From Oscarella lobularis (Eukaryota > Porifera > Homoscleromorpha > Homosclerophorida > Oscarellidae): DNA of 64,000 bases. Position numbers and translations under genes: made by a program. The notes under the pieces were generated by a model that saw nothing but the letters and a program-made list of their open reading frames with translations, made no database searches and had not been told where the DNA came from. Positions 1-13,494 of the stretch are shown here, piece after piece. Every line of letters starts with the position of its first letter. The first letter of the stretch is position 1. Location: assembly GCF_947507565.1 (NCBI RefSeq), contig NC_089186.1:2418001-2482000 (forward strand). The letters run 5' to 3'.

Positions 1-3000
1 AAATTGACGGAGATCCACCACTTCCGGGTGTCGCGATAGAACGAGGTGTAGATATCTGATACGGGTTTTACTCGCGGGTGATTTTGAAGTGCGACGGCGA
101 AGATGGGTAGGAGAACGGCGGAGAGAAGCGTTATCGCGCAGAAGGGGAGTAGGATCACGTGTTTATGGTCCGAGAAGGAGAGGCTTCCGTTGAAAAACGT
201 CACAAAGTCTCCTTTCATGTTATCCGTTGTGTAGAGGCGGTTGCTTTGGAGGGGCTGTAGTGCTGCGATTGTGAAGAGATTGTAGCTGAATATGAGCATG
301 AATACGAGCGCCTTTAGGGAGCGCGGTAGACTGAGGAGTTTAGCGGGGCCCGGGCATCGACTGAACGCGATAATGACGAAAACCGTAGTGAGTAGAAGCG
401 CGGGGAAAAAGAATTGGAAACCCTGGTAGCCGGTGACGCTTAGTTGCGACGTGAAGCAGATCTTTTGAATGAAGAGATATTGGAGATTCTGTAGTACATC
501 GCTCACCTTTTGATCGACGGAAAGCGACGCAACAAGCGGCGTAATCTATAGAAAGATAACCTTAAAAAATAGAGAGAGAGAGAGGGGGTCCCCTACTTGG
601 AAAGCAAAGAGCAGGGTGTCGAATGTAGTCGACTTAGCGATGTCCGTAAGCATGGCTAGAGCGATTAGGATAAAAGCGAGAGCGAAGAATATGAGTATGG
701 TGCCGATGGCGCCAGTGATTCCCTTTCCTCCGGTGCATTGGATGCAAGACTAATTAAAAAAAGGGGATTAGAATTTATTAGGGGGCGATTGCACTTACGA
801 GATCGAATGCGCTGACTGTGTAACCCCGCTTGCACTTGCCACACAATTGTCCCACGCGATGCGTTCGACAGGGCGATTGCGATCCCAACTCCCATTTATC
901 GATTTCGATTGTATAATTGCACGCCGATCCGACGCACTGTCCCCACGCGAATTCCGTCGTTGCGTTGATCAATTCGTCGAGCGTTCCATTGGTCACTTGC
1001 ACGTGGTGCGTGTTCGTCGGCTCGCGTTGCGCGCTCGCGTTCTCGTTCTTCAAATCGCCGGCCCACATGCCCTTCGCCACTGTGACGTGACGCTTGTCGT
1101 TGGAGCATTCGATAACCCCCGGCAATATTAGACATTGACATGCGAGCTTATCGTTGTGAACGATTCCGGTTGTGGCATTACGTATTATCTCGTTAACCTA
1201 TAAGAAGACGGAGGAGATATACACCGGCTTAATGTTCATAGTTGTGTATACCTCTGTTTCGCTGGTTGTGTAATTATACCCCAGTGGGCAGCGAGATAAT
1301 TTATAGCCTATTGTTAGTGTCTGCGTGACGTCTGAAAATAGAGTATTGGCTCGTATAGTCAGATTTCCTTCGGCTCCTGGGAAGCCGACTAATGCGAAGT
1401 CGCTCAACGGTTTATTGAGTCGAAATATGATTGGTTCGCGAGCGCTGTAGCGCTTGCGACCTTGTCTCATTAGAACGTTAGGAATTTCCGAGTCGTCCGC
1501 ATCGGGATCTTGAAGCTGAGAACACGTGCAACTTAGAGAAGAAAAAAGATATAGATATACTTACTGATATATATGCCACTGAGCTATTGACTCGTCTAAG
1601 GAATTGATCGAACGCGGCTATGTGCAAATCGAATCTCTCTCCCGATGACGGTGTTAGTATGAGTCCGCTTTCGTTTAAAATTCGATTAACCGTGCCGTTT
1701 TCCGAATGTCGGAGGAACCTCGACGCCCACGATTCCGACCAGGGAATGGCGAACATTTCGGGTGGTGGTATCGGATATTTGACGCCAATTTTCTCACCCA
1801 GATTATCAAAAAGTGAAAATTCGGCATGTCCATGTCTACGTGTAGAAATAGAATCGCGAGTCATTTAAATTAACAGGAGAGGATTTAGAATATTTACTCT
1901 TTTGCGGTAACGTTGATCACTTGCTGGGCGTAACAGCTGTCGTGAAATTTCCAATACCTAATAGAATTGCCAGTAGAATTTTCGTTCCTATGAAATTTCG
2001 AATACGTAGTAGAATTGCCAGTAGAATTGCTGTGAAACGGCTTGATGCAGGAGCACGTCGCAGCCTGAAAAAATAGCCAATCAACGCTCGTTGCCACTTT
2101 CGAATGAACCGGCGTTTCAAAGAGACTCTGGTTGAATCGATTAGTAGTTTTCGTGCAGTTTGTTTGCGTTTGATTTTGAACGTAGCTATCGTTTCCCACT
2201 GCCGTGATTTCCTGCAGGACGCACGGATCGGTGAAGAATTGAGTGCACGTGAAAAAGTTTGACCCAGCTATGTCTAGACCGTTGACATTGGCTCCGTTAT
2301 TAGCGAAGATCACCTATAGGAAACCTGTATAGAGAAGTCTGAGTAGGAGAGAACTGTACTTTAGAGCCTTCTGCTTGAGCTGCTTGACCGTTGTCTACAA
2401 ACTGTATTGATTTTGCTAATCTCTCCTGCTCCCCAGGCGTAAGATCGCCTGGTTCGTCCGTGTAGTTGGTAAATATGCACGTGTCTTCTGGCCCACGCAG
2501 AATGCCCCCAAGACCAATTTTATAATTGACCCAATTGACGAATGATTGGCCGGTGCTGTCGTCAAAATAAAAAGCTCCGCCCGAGTCGGCTTTGTTAGAT
2601 CTTAGCTCCACTGTTTCTGCCTAGAGAAAGAGATGCAAAGTAGACTACAAATAAGAAGTCATACCTCAGACATGTCTACGACGCTTTTGTCATAAAGAGA
2701 CATGGCTCCTCCCGTCGAGCCCGTGTTCTTCGCAAAAACGAGTTTACCGTACGCGCGGAGCATTGACTGATACAACTGAATTGCGCCTCCGTACGAATTC
2801 TGAGTAAAACGACTAGAAGAAAAAAAATATAAATCATAATATGGGCCATTGTTTTCATCCTTGCTTTTCTCCGTCCAATTGAATGGCAATGCCTCGCGCA
2901 AATATGACTCCAAACGAGCCCGTATTATTTGTAAAAGTCGAATCGCTTATGAAGACCTGGTAAGGACGCTTGTACACCATTACAGCCACAGCAGCGGAAG

Positions 3001-4141
3001 GACGATTGCAATAGACCATAATCGCCGAACCGACTCCAAGCGTAGGAAGCGACAGTAGAGCATCAAAGTCAGACTCGTTTACATAGATCGTATTATTGGG
3101 AGCATCCAGATAAATACCGAATATAGCACCGCCTTCAATACTGCTTTGAAGCTGATAGAAACTACTTCTTTTTACGCAGAGAGTATTATTTTCCGCGCCG
3201 TCTGCAAATGCGACGTAGAGACCCGCGCCGACTTTAGCTTGGCAGTTCGTAAACGTACTATTAGAAACGAGAACGCTATTATTTAGGGCATCGTTGATGA
3301 AGATGATGTGAATCGTCGTCGTTTTGTGCGACTGCATTCGATCGAACGTGACGTTATCAACGTTGATTGACACGTGCTTCGTATTATTGAAAATGACGTA
3401 GAGCGGAACGCTGTCAAGATCCCGGAGTGCCGATGTTAGAACTTCCGAAAGTCCGATGCTCGTTTGGCTGAAATTTGAGAAAGAGGAATCGCGCATAATG
3501 ACGTGGAAGTCACGTGATTCGTCCGGTTCAAAATCGTTGAAAATGATGTATAGGGCTCCGCGCGTGTTTTTCTGAGTGACGGGCGCATCTTGGCCGCGAA
3601 ACGAACACCGTTCGATTAGAATCGGAAGCGAATTTGTTAGACTTAGTCCCACGGCCTTTTCGCCGATGTCGTCGAAAGTGACGTCAGAAAAAGAAACGTT
3701 TCGACACGACGTCGTCGAAATAAGAAATCCCGTAACGTTAGTAAGAAAATTAATGTTGGAAAAAGTCAAAAACGAGCTGTTGCTAATGGAGATTCCGGCC
3801 GAACGATTCACTGGAACAATCCAAGTCTCAGACGACCCGTTGCCTGTGAACGTCACATCCGCGACGTTATTTAGTGTTAGATTTTTCTCTATATAGTGCC
3901 ATCCGTCCCATAGAACGACTTCGGTTGGGCCATCGATGCGTTCTGTTGCGTTTATTGCATCAGAGAGTGAGTCAAAGACTTTGGTACAGGAAGTGGGAGG
4001 GGTGATCGGTTTTTGCGCCTGTACGCATATTCGAGAAGCGGCGGATAGAGCTGACGGGAGCACCGCGACGAGCAAGAAGACGGCGATTGACGCTCTTCGC
4101 ATTGTTTTGGATCTCATTAGAGGAATGACGCACGTGAGCAT
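1..4141 (-). CDS. R0: divergent multi-pass beta-helix receptor-like protein, 3' end outside window
   Basis: Sixth and most divergent member of the array family, on the opposite strand. Exons (5' to 3' on the minus strand): 4141-2865, 2812-2665, 2620-2360, 2313-1898, 1835-1565, 1515-1225, 1197-799, 749-597, 545-<1; phases agree at every junction. It starts with a signal peptide (hydrophobic run after MRRAS; the in-frame ATG at 4117 is an alternative start). About 470 residues of short beta-strand/Asn repeats with many N-x-S/T sites follow, then the hinge with QLCGKCKRGY, then membrane segments. It runs off the window just after RKWWIS, which aligns with EWWIS in R1-R5. Intron 1 has a GC donor (2864-2863): only the GC donor joins the frame as in R1. 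Family assignment rests on collinear exon phases and shared motifs; molecular function is unknown. Confidence 0.75.
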
Positions 4142-4317
4142 GGGAACCTTGACCTAGGGGGCGGACCCTCCTCGATTCTTGAGAAAGGAACGCGCGAGCG
4201 GATGCGGAATTGCCACTGACCGACGCGCACAATGCCACTGACCTCGTGATGCAAAAAATGCGATCATAGACTAAGAGGTTCTCTAGCAGGACTTCCTACG
4301 TCATACGGGAAGTCGGC
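4142..4317. promoter_or_regulatory. Divergent intergenic region between R0 and R1
   Basis: 176 bp separate the start codons of R0 (minus) and R1 (plus), so both promoters must lie here or overlap the genes. A short direct repeat (TGCCACTGACC) occurs twice near 4212-4243. No TATA box or known operator is evident. Promoter function is inferred from gene orientation only. Confidence 0.4.
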
Positions 4318-7300
4318 ATGACGGTTGCCTTCGTCTCGCTCTCGTTTCTCGTCGCTTCGTTGGCGCTTTCCCTCGCTCACAACTGCTCGAGCACTTGCTC
4401 TCCCACGGCAACGGTCTGGTACGTACAGGAATCTTCATCGGTTCCGCAGAACGACGACTCGGAGTTCTGCTGCTTCAAAAACATCGATTTGGCTCTCAAA
4501 CGACTAAATCAATCCGTCGAGCACGTAACGATCAAACTGGGACCCGGTAACCACACGGTTTGCGAACAACACGATATTTACTCTTGTTCCAACGTTATTC
4601 TTACGTCAATGAGTGGCAATCGATCTGACACAGTCATTCGCATAGTCGATTACATATCGTTTAGAGCGTGTTTCAACGTGTCTCTCGTCAGTTTGACGTT
4701 TGATATTACGAATAGCAGCGGGACAACGAATTTTGGAATATTGACTTTTCTCTGTTGCCATGGACTCGCGTTGGAAGATTCCTCTTTTGAAATTTCGGTG
4801 ATGAAAAAGAGCGTTTCTCTTGTGACGAACTTCGACGCGAGCGTACGTCAGTGCAAATTCATTTTCACAGTACCCTCAACATTTGAGAATTTCAAAGAGT
4901 CTCAAAAAATAAATTCGACTACAAATGCATGGGGTTTGATGTTGGACATAAGAAACAGCTATTGTCTAAATCACGACAACGACACCAGCGATCTATTTAA
5001 TGAATTGAATGACGTCACATTTGAGCCGAGAGAATCCATTCGCTCTTTTTACGGATACGATTCAATAGCGAAAAATGAAGAAGACGATGTTCATCAAAAC
5101 CGATATTTATTATCGATTAATTTCACTGCGGCCGAAAACGTCGTTGTCAATGTAACGAACGTCACTTTATCTGATCTCGTATTTGGTTTTGCTGGTCCGG
5201 CTATAGCTCACGTATGTTCCCAAGCAACGAATAGCGTTATTAATTTCGATAGGGTATTAATCAAAGGAAATAAGTGTTTCAGGGGGTGTGGTTTATTGAT
5301 TCAATTCGATACCTTACTTCCGAGTCAGAACACCTTTATTAATATCAAAGAGAGTAATTTTTCGAATAATACGGCCGTTTTTGAGGGTGGGGCTGTGATT
5401 ATCATAACGGGAGTCGGAGAAATAGACATAGAGAATTTGGTCTCTTTTCAAAATACCGTTTTCGAGCGGAATACCGCTTTTCAATATTTCGGAGCCGGAA
5501 GTGCCGTCATGATTTTTTCCATCGCCGGATTCGGTCCCGGAAATGATGTCAACGTTTATCCTTTACCAACGAAAGTGATATTCGAAAACTGTCAATTTTC
5601 GCAGAATCGCGCTCTTTATGGAACGATATTTTCCAAACGAAGCAACGTCATTATCAACGGAACAAAGTAGAAATAAATAAATAATTAATGTACCTTAATT
5701 AATATCTATACTAAATTTAGTACCACATTCACTGAGAATTCGGGCGGCGCCGTGGCGTGCGTCGGCTCAAATATTACGCTATCTGGAAACGCAACATTCG
5801 AATCCAACTACGGTTGTCTTTACGGTTGTGCCCTCGATCTTCGCCAATACAGTCACGCCAATTTTATTGACGTGAGTGAGTACATAAAGTTTTTTATTTA
5901 TTATGTTGTCTATGTTTTAGGTTGATGATTTGTATTTTTATAATAATTCCGCCACCGTACGCGGCGGTGCCATATACGCCGATTCGACGACATCATCCGA
6001 ATCGTTCGTCGACTTCGTCAACTCGCTCGCCGGCCTAAAGACAGGCGGCACGTGCTTCATAACAACGTCGAAAAATCTCTTATTCGATTTCGCGAACTCG
6101 ACGTACAACTATTCAGCACAGGTTCATTTTTCGAATAACAACGTGTACGGTTCGGTGACGGGAGGCGGTTTGTACGCGTCAACGTTGTACTTATGTCCCG
6201 ATAAATTTATTCCGAGATCGCAAGAGGAGGAAAATTCCGTGGGAACGAGCGTCTCGTCGATAACGTTCGTTAGGGCGACGTGCGAGTGCTACAAAAACGT
6301 CAACGACACTCGCTTTCATTTCGACGTCGGCGAATGCCGGCGTGACGTCGTAACGGAACGAGTCGAGTGTTTGAAAAATAGAACGTATTAGTTTGCGAGA
6401 GAGTCTACGTTTCAAGTATGTATTTTGTTTTTTTTATTTTTAGTTGCGTTGGAAATTCGCATATACATGGCGCGAAACTTCATCGAGGCATGAAGGCGTC
6501 GTTGGATTGTTTCGTCGAGAATTCGAAGGCGTCGCCTTTCAGTCGCGGAAACGTGTTGTATCAGCACCATCTCTTCAAAAACGACGATCTATGGGTTCCC
6601 TTTGGATCGTGCATTTACGGAAATTCGTTAGCAATTAGCAACACGTCGATATTCAGTGATCGAGCGAATTGCACGTATCCGGTGGAGCAGCCGTCGGAAA
6701 TTACGCTATATCCGGCACCGGGCGAAATTTTCGAACTCTATTTCAATCCAAGAGACGAGTTCTTTAATAACGATTCGGTTCAAGTGTCCATGCAGGTGAT
6801 ACATGCACAAAACGCCGTTGATGTAAATTCGGAATTTATTTAATTAGGTGATGAATCTGAATGATTCGGCTGCGCCAAAGGCTCTCTTGCGTCAGGCAGA
6901 CATCGAATACGGTTGGCAAACGAAGTACTTTTTCGATGCGAGTAAGACTGTCAATGATCTGTCTCTCGTTGGCTTGGTGGGAGAAAAGGGAGCGATTGTC
7001 GTTTCTTGGTCGTCTCCTGTATTTCGGGGTGCCACGTGTTCGTTGGTTATTCAGTTTGAATTATCTCCGTGTCACATTGGCTACGTTTTTCCAGACACCA
7101 ACCAAACCACTGTAAAACTCTAGATTATCTACTTTTGGGGATTGCTGTGTATAATCTTAATTTTTTTAGGCTGATTCGTACATACGTCGGAGTAGAGGAA
7201 ATACGTATTTGGTTGAAGATTCTTCAGCTGCTTCTCCCTTAGCTTGCCAATGTGCTAACTTGCCTCACGTGCACTGCGGCAACGACGGCCGATCGCTTGA

Positions 7301-8829
7301 AATTGCAGATTCCGTGTGGGTGGGATCGCTAGATAACGAGCCCCCGCCGCCGAAATTTTCCCTAATCAGTTCGCTGAAAAACGCGACAAAACGAAAATTC
7401 GGAGCGCACTATTGCACGAAAGATTGCTACGATTCGTCGTCGACTCAAATGTACTCGTACAACTTCAGCGAACCGTCGGCTCACTGCACGCAAAGTCACA
7501 CGGGTATCCTATGCGGCGCGTGCACTCCAGGAACGTCGTTGACAGTCGTTCGTCAGGTACGTATAAGAAAGCGAATTTCCTAGAGCGCTTTGCCTGTATG
7601 AAGCATTAAGGAATGCGAGAAGTGCGACGACTGGAAAACGGGTTTGATTGCAACTTTTTTCATCTCTTTTTCTACGGCAGTTTTTTTCGTCACTATAAGC
7701 ATGGCATTCAAAGTCGTTGGCAGCGCCGCCTTCGGCTCTTGGCTTTTCTACTTACAGGTATTCAGTGAGAAAACACATCTTTTTTATTTATTAATTAGAT
7801 TTCTTTAAGGTTGTCTCTCTCTTTGTTCGACCCGAATTTTACGGATACTTTGGTTTTCATTTGGCTATCTTTCCGACCGGCATGTGCGTTTGGGAAAATA
7901 TGACGTCACTTCAACGTCTCGCCTTCACGGCACTTTTACAATTGATCTTCCTTTTCGTCATTGGTTTCGTCTATCTTTTGACGTGCTTTCGAAACTGCTC
8001 GAAATATATTCCGACGTCGAAAGTTCTCGACGCCTTTCTCGTCGTTCTCATCTACGTTTACATTCCTATAACGGAATTCGCCTGTTCGACAATCAGTTGC
8101 ACCGTTTATATTGGCGGAGAAGTGCGTCTTCTCGCCGATCCCACGGTGCAGTGCTTCCATCCGGATCACACTCCCTACGCTATTATTGGCATTATTATAT
8201 TAATTATTTTTGTGATTCCAGTGCCTGTGATATTTCTCGTCTATTTGGAACATCCCCGTCTGGAGAAGACGATGTTTTCTCGTCGTCTTAGGAAAGCCTG
8301 TGCTCGACGATACAGGGATGGAAAGGAGTGGTGGATTGGGATATCGTTTATTCGGAGATTTGTACTCGTTCTCTTTTCGTCGGTCGCTGCTATGGCAATC
8401 TGCTCTAAGTTACTCTTATTGGCTCTCATCTGCATTGCAATGATTCTTCTTCAGATTTTCATGCGGCCGTATAAGAAGAATTATGCTAATTTATACGAGA
8501 CGGGTATTCTGGTGAATTTATTCGTTTTTTCTGGTCTCAATTTAAATGATCCGACGTCGATAAAAGGTACGGCTTCGACTGTGCTCATCGTTCTTATGGA
8601 AATCGTCTTCTGGTGGCCCTATGTCTTTCTCGGATTCTATGCGATAAATAGGTGGCGTCACAGGATCTATAGTTGCATGTCTTGGTTGAAAGGAAAATGT
8701 GGTCATTCTTCTTCTGAGATTTATATAGCACCACCAACAAAGAAGAAGAAATCGTCTGCAAGACAGGATGCTGAAAGTGAAGCTCTGCTTCGAGATCCAC
8801 TTCTTGCTTACGATTCTGACTCGGAGTAA
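4318..8829 (+). CDS. R1: multi-pass membrane protein with beta-helix-like ectodomain
   Basis: Predicted 1,377 aa. Exons: 4318-5666, 5721-5871, 5921-6384, 6444-6795, 6848-7111, 7170-7556, 7611-7757, 7810-8829; phases agree throughout. N-terminal signal peptide (about 20 residues), then roughly 650 residues of short repeats of the form N-x-S/T-F-x-N-N-T-A-x-x-x-G-G-A, typical of right-handed parallel beta-helix or Pmp-like surface proteins. Next come a conserved block with WVPFGSC and LYPAPGE, a hinge ending HTGILCGACTPG, and about eight hydrophobic segments in the last two exons. A basic loop (RRLRKACARRYRDG) precedes EWW. The short cytoplasmic tail contains LLRDPLL and acidic residues. Unlike R2-R5 it lacks the intron after the third ectodomain exon: 5921-6384 is one exon. 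Its 3' end was the source of the remnants at 13.5 and 23.7 kb. Receptor or channel function is inference. Confidence 0.82.
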
Positions 8830-8902
8830 ATAACTGTAGAATTTCTATTGATTGATTTAGCTTTTTATCCGGGTATGCCCGAGGTCACGCGAGCGACTTT
8901 CG
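8830..8902. promoter_or_regulatory. 73-bp R1-R2 intergenic region, duplicated before R3, R4 and R5
   Basis: Only 73 bp lie between the R1 stop and the R2 start. Its last part (an imperfect palindrome around GGGTATGCCC, then GGTCACGCGAGCGACTTTCG) is repeated almost exactly before R3 (about 13860-13903), R4 (19025-19077) and R5 (24000-24044). An upstream ATG 28 nt before the main ATG is kept in all four. It must contain the core promoter and 5' leader unless the genes are co-transcribed, which the sequence cannot decide. Confidence 0.45.
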
Positions 8903-11900
8903 ATGAGGAAATTCGGCGTCTTCTACGGGTTCCTCGGCCTATTGTATGGCTTCTCGCGTTCGTACGGCATCTCCTACAACTGCTCGAACGCATGCGCCAC
9001 GGCGAACACGTGGTACGTCCACGGATCCGAGTCTTCGAGCGATTTCTCACCAAACGGAAGCGCGTGCCAATACGACAATCTCGACGCGGCGCTCAATCGA
9101 CTTCAGAACAACCCCTGCAATGCCTCCCCACTCAAACACCTTTCGATTCTCTTGGAACGAGGCGATCATATAGTCAACGGTTATTATAAAATTTCGTTCC
9201 ATACGAATCATGTGACGTTCTCTCCGGCGGCGGCGAACGAAAACGCCACCGTTTACGTTCGCAATCGAATCCTTTTCGTCAATATGACGAATTTGTCTTT
9301 CGATAATTTGACATTCGTCCTCACTGAGAGCCTTTATAAACCGCCCTTGGTAGAGAGCAATAATTTCACGGCTCTCGAGCAATTGGGACTAATGACTTTT
9401 GTTGGCTGCAGAAACGTTCAATTGAATAATTGCACTATTCGATTCACAATGACGTCACATAACATATTCTTTCTTACGTCGTTTCACGTCGTCGTTTCGC
9501 GTTGTCGTTTCGTCTATACGGTTCCGCCGACTTTGGAGGATTATAAGAAAGCGAAACGCGGCGCGTGGGGTCTACTTTTCTTCTTTGTGTCTCCCCCCGC
9601 GAATAATGGCACGGACGCGAATTCGTGCGAAAATTGCTTTCGAATGTCGAGCACCGTTTTCGAGAACGCGACCGATGTTTCGTTTTATGGCTATAGTAAC
9701 ATAGCGAGAAACGAACACGACGCCTTGCAGAAGCAATATTTGATTGGTATTGTATTGGCTAACAGCAGGAACGTGACCGTTGAGATAATAGATACGCAAG
9801 TGACTGGCATGGTGTTTGGCTTTGCTATACCGTTGCTCATAGAAGCGGTCAATGAGACGTCGAATAGTGCGATAACTTTGTATGGAGTGAACGTAAGCGA
9901 CAATAAATGCTTCAGTGGATGCGGAATGGTCGTTTTTTTCATTAACGAATCTCGTGGCAATTTTGTCCACGTCATAAATTGTCATTTTCAACGTAATACT
10001 GCTGTTCTTGAAGGGGGTGCCGTCTTGGTTTTGTTCGAGAAAAATAAGGAGGAGAACGTGGCATATTTTCGGAATTCGAGTTTTATGGAGAATAATGCTT
10101 TTCAGTATTTTGGCGCCGGGAGTGCCGTCATGATTTATTCGGATGCCGGCTACGGTCCGGGAAATAGCGATCATCCGTACGATTTGCCTCCGAAAGTGAT
10201 ATTCGAAGACTGCAAATTTAAGAAAAATAAGGCCAATAGTGCAGCCGTCTTCTCCAAAGAAGCAAACGTCATTTTCAACGGAACAGAGTAAAAAAACAGG
10301 TTTCAATTAAATTAAACAATGTGATATAATTTTAGGACACTTTTTGACGAAAACCGAGGCGGTGCCGTCGAGTCAGCGAGTTCAAGTATAACAATCTCCG
10401 GCGAAGCGCGATTTCAAAACAATAGCGGTTGCTCGTTCGGTTGCGCACTCGACCTTCGTTTATTCAGCCACGCCAATTTTATAAACGTAAGCGTTTTCGA
10501 GAGTACGATGTATATTTTACTCTTTAGTGTCTCTTCTAGGTGGATCACATTCACTTTATAAATAATAGTGCTAGCGTGAACGGCGGAGCGATGTTCGCCG
10601 ATTTGACGACGTCATCCGAAACGTACGTCGATTTGATTAACTCCCAATCGCTTCTCGACACGGGCGGAAAGTGTTTCATAACGGGCGACTCTCATCTCCA
10701 TTATGACTACGCCACGTCGCCAATCATCAACGAAACGTCACAGGTATGACGTCACTCAAAAAAACGCTCATATTTTTTTCTTTATAGATTCATTTTTATA
10801 ATAATACGGCTTCGGTTTCGGGTAATGACGTCTACGCGTCGACGCTCTATCTATGCAGTGTCAGTCAAGTGTCGTTGATATCGCGATCTCGTCGGCTCTT
10901 TCCCATCAGCACGGCCGTCGCGTCGATATTCTTTTCCAACGCGACGTGCGACTGCTTCAAGGACGTCGACAACGTGCGCTTTCATTTTAGAGAAGGAGAG
11001 TGCACGAGACATAAGATCGCAAAGCGAATCAACAGTCTCAAGAACAACACGTAGAATATCTAAGGTATATATAGTCTAAGGTTATTGATTCTATTTCTAT
11101 AGGGGTGGCTTTGATTCGTTCAATGCCCCATCGCTTTTCGATCGGATGAACGAGACGTTGGAGTGCACTGTCGACAATTTGATTGCGCTTGGAGGCGGTC
11201 GAGGAGCGGCGTTCCAACGCGACGTCGTCTCGCACTTCGTACACGATCGTTGGGTTCCCTTTGGATCGTGTTTATACGGAAGTTCGCGTCGATTAGCGAA
11301 CTCGCGATTCAAGGACTATCCCGCTTTGCGTTACATGTCCGACTGCTCGGCTTCCGTGCAGCCGTTCGATATCACTTTATATCCGGCGCCTGGGGAGAGA
11401 TTCGCTCTCTATTTAGATCCGAGAGATGAGTTAGATAGGACGGGTCCCGTTCAAGCGGCAATGCAGGTTTAATTAATCAATTTAATAATTAAAAATCGCG
11501 TTGTCTAATTTTTTTTCTAAGGTTTTACCTCGGATTGATTTGTATACTGTAGATGAGTTGCCGCCTGCTCTTTTGCGTCAAGGGTTGACTGAGTACGGTT
11601 GGGATACCTTGTATTATTTTGATGCTAGTGAGCCGATTAATGGGCTAGCACTTGCTGGTCCCGTTGGAGCGAAGGGCTCTCTCTACGTTAATTGGCATTC
11701 GATTTTTCGAGGTAGCGAGTGCGCTTTGTTCATTGACTTCGAACTAGCTCCGTGTCATATTGGGTACGAGTTTCCAAAGGATAGTGACTCCGCAAAAGTT
11801 AGACACCTGTCTTTGATTAAATAATTAATTAAATACGTATATTGCCTAGGCTGCTGAACACATAAAGCAATCAAAATCGACGATTAAAAGACTAGGGACT

Positions 11901-13488
11901 TATTTAGCCGGTAATTTCGTCTGTCAATGCGCAAATCTTAGTCACGTCGAATGCGGAACGGATGGTCGAGAATTGAATGTTCTGGATACTGTATGGGTGG
12001 GATCGCTCGAACGCGACGACTTCGCCAACGTTTCTCTTATTGAAACATCGAATAAAACGAGTAGAAAATTCGGATCTCATTACTGCACCGACAACTGCAA
12101 CGAAAATTCGCTGGAAGCGATTTACAAGTACAACTATGCGAATCCGGAGACGCACTGCTTGAAAGATTACACGGGAGTTCTCTGTGGTCGCTGTCAAAAG
12201 GGAAAATCATTGACGCTCGTAACACAAGTAAGATTCCTATATACCTATATATATTATCAGTGCAGAAGTAAGACCTTTTTTTCTTTTAGGAATGTATTGA
12301 GTGTGAGGGTTGGAAAAAGAAGTTGGCTATAACGATTGTCATAACGTCGGCAATTGCCGCCTTTTCTGTGACTGTGAGTATGGTTTTTCGAACCGTCGCC
12401 AGTTCCATTGTCACCTCGTGGCTCTTCTATGCTCAGGTATACATATATGATAGGATATTGAATTCATCATTCGTTTTTCTCTATAGGTTGCTCGATTCTT
12501 TGTTCGGCCTCAATTTTTCGACATTTTCGCCTTTCAGTTGACTGTTTTTGCCACCGGTTTTTGCGTCGCCGAAGAGTTGACGCCACTCGAACGTCTCGCT
12601 CTCATCGCCGCCTTGCAAACGACGTTCTTTATTTTCATCGCGATCCTTTTTGCGATGGCGCGCTGCAGTCGAACGATGGCGCGCTACATCAAAATGTCCA
12701 AACTTCTCGACACGTTTCTCGTCGTTCTCGCCTACGTCTACGTTCCCGCCGCCGAATTCGCTTTCTCCGCGATTAGCTGCACGGTTTATATCTCCAATGA
12801 GATTCGAGTTATGGCCGATCCGACGATGCAGTGTTTCGACAAGGAACACTTTCCATTCGCCGTCACTGGCATTGTTCTTCTACTCGTCTTCATCATCCCA
12901 ACGCCAATACTATTTCTCGTCTATCTAAAACATCCTAAATTGGAGAAGAAACCGTTTGCACGTCGTCTTCGAAAAGCCTGTGCTCATCAATTCAGAGAGG
13001 GTAAAGAGTGGTGGATCAGTTTGACTTACGTTAGACGATTCGTATTGGTTCTTTTTGCGACTATGGCTGCTGTGTCCATCACCACTCGTCTACTTTTCTT
13101 GGCTCTCATTTCCCTAGGAATGATTTTGATGCAGTGGTTCGTGCAGCCGTATAAGAAGACCTATTCGAATTATTTCGAAATGGGCGTTCTGGTGAATTTG
13201 TTTTTGTTTGCCGGTTTGAATGTCAATGATCCGGAAGCGATTCAGCCGGAAGGCGGTGCTGCCTACAAAGTTCTTCTCGGTTTGCTCTACATTGTTTTTT
13301 GGTGGCCTTTCGTTGTATCGTCCTTATATGGTTGGTATCGATTTTTTGTTAGAGTTCGAATTTGGCTGGGGAGAAAAGTCGTCTCGGATAAGGAGATGTC
13401 GCAGAAATCGTCTTCTTCAAAAGCGGACCAAATAGCTCTTCAAAAACAGTTAGAAAATCTTCGCGATCCTCTTCTTACAGTTGACTGA
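8903..13488 (+). CDS. R2: multi-pass membrane protein with beta-helix-like ectodomain
   Basis: Predicted 1,389 aa. Exons: 8903-10287, 10336-10486, 10540-10743, 10788-11050, 11103-11466, 11522-11797, 11850-12227, 12290-12436, 12487-13488. All junctions are GT-AG and in phase. The signal peptide (MRKFGVFYGFLGLLYGFS) is followed by SYNCSNACATANTWY, shared by R2-R5. The first exon (about 460 aa) holds the bulk of the beta-helix-like repeats, ending in FQYFGAGSAVMIYSDAGYG. Small exons continue the repeat. The Cys-rich hinge ends YTGVLCGRCQKG, then two membrane segments lie in exon 8 and its boundary and about six in exon 9, with EWWIS before a long hydrophobic stretch. The C terminus is NLRDPLLTVD. 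Exons 6-9 are nearly identical to R4, including introns; exon 1 is closer to R3. The start was chosen for the signal peptide; an overlapping upstream ATG lies at 8875. Confidence 0.85.
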
Positions 13489-13494
13489 TCTTTT

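Noticed and set aside
8868-8885. p53-type half-site in the palindrome before R2-R5
   Set aside because: GGGTATGCCC departs from RRRCWWGYYY at a core base in R2, R4 and R5 and at the end in R3; single half-site only.
9572-10306. 244-codon minus-strand ORF opposite R2 exon 1, with similar ones oppos­ite R4 and R5
   Set aside because: It shadows the real exon. Codon bias of the sense strand keeps the antisense frame open; it has no introns or family features.
10741-10760. TGACGTCAC (CRE) in the receptor introns after ETSQ in R2, R3 and R5
   Set aside because: Copied with the introns by duplication, and GACGTC is frequent in this genome; no reason to think it regulatory.
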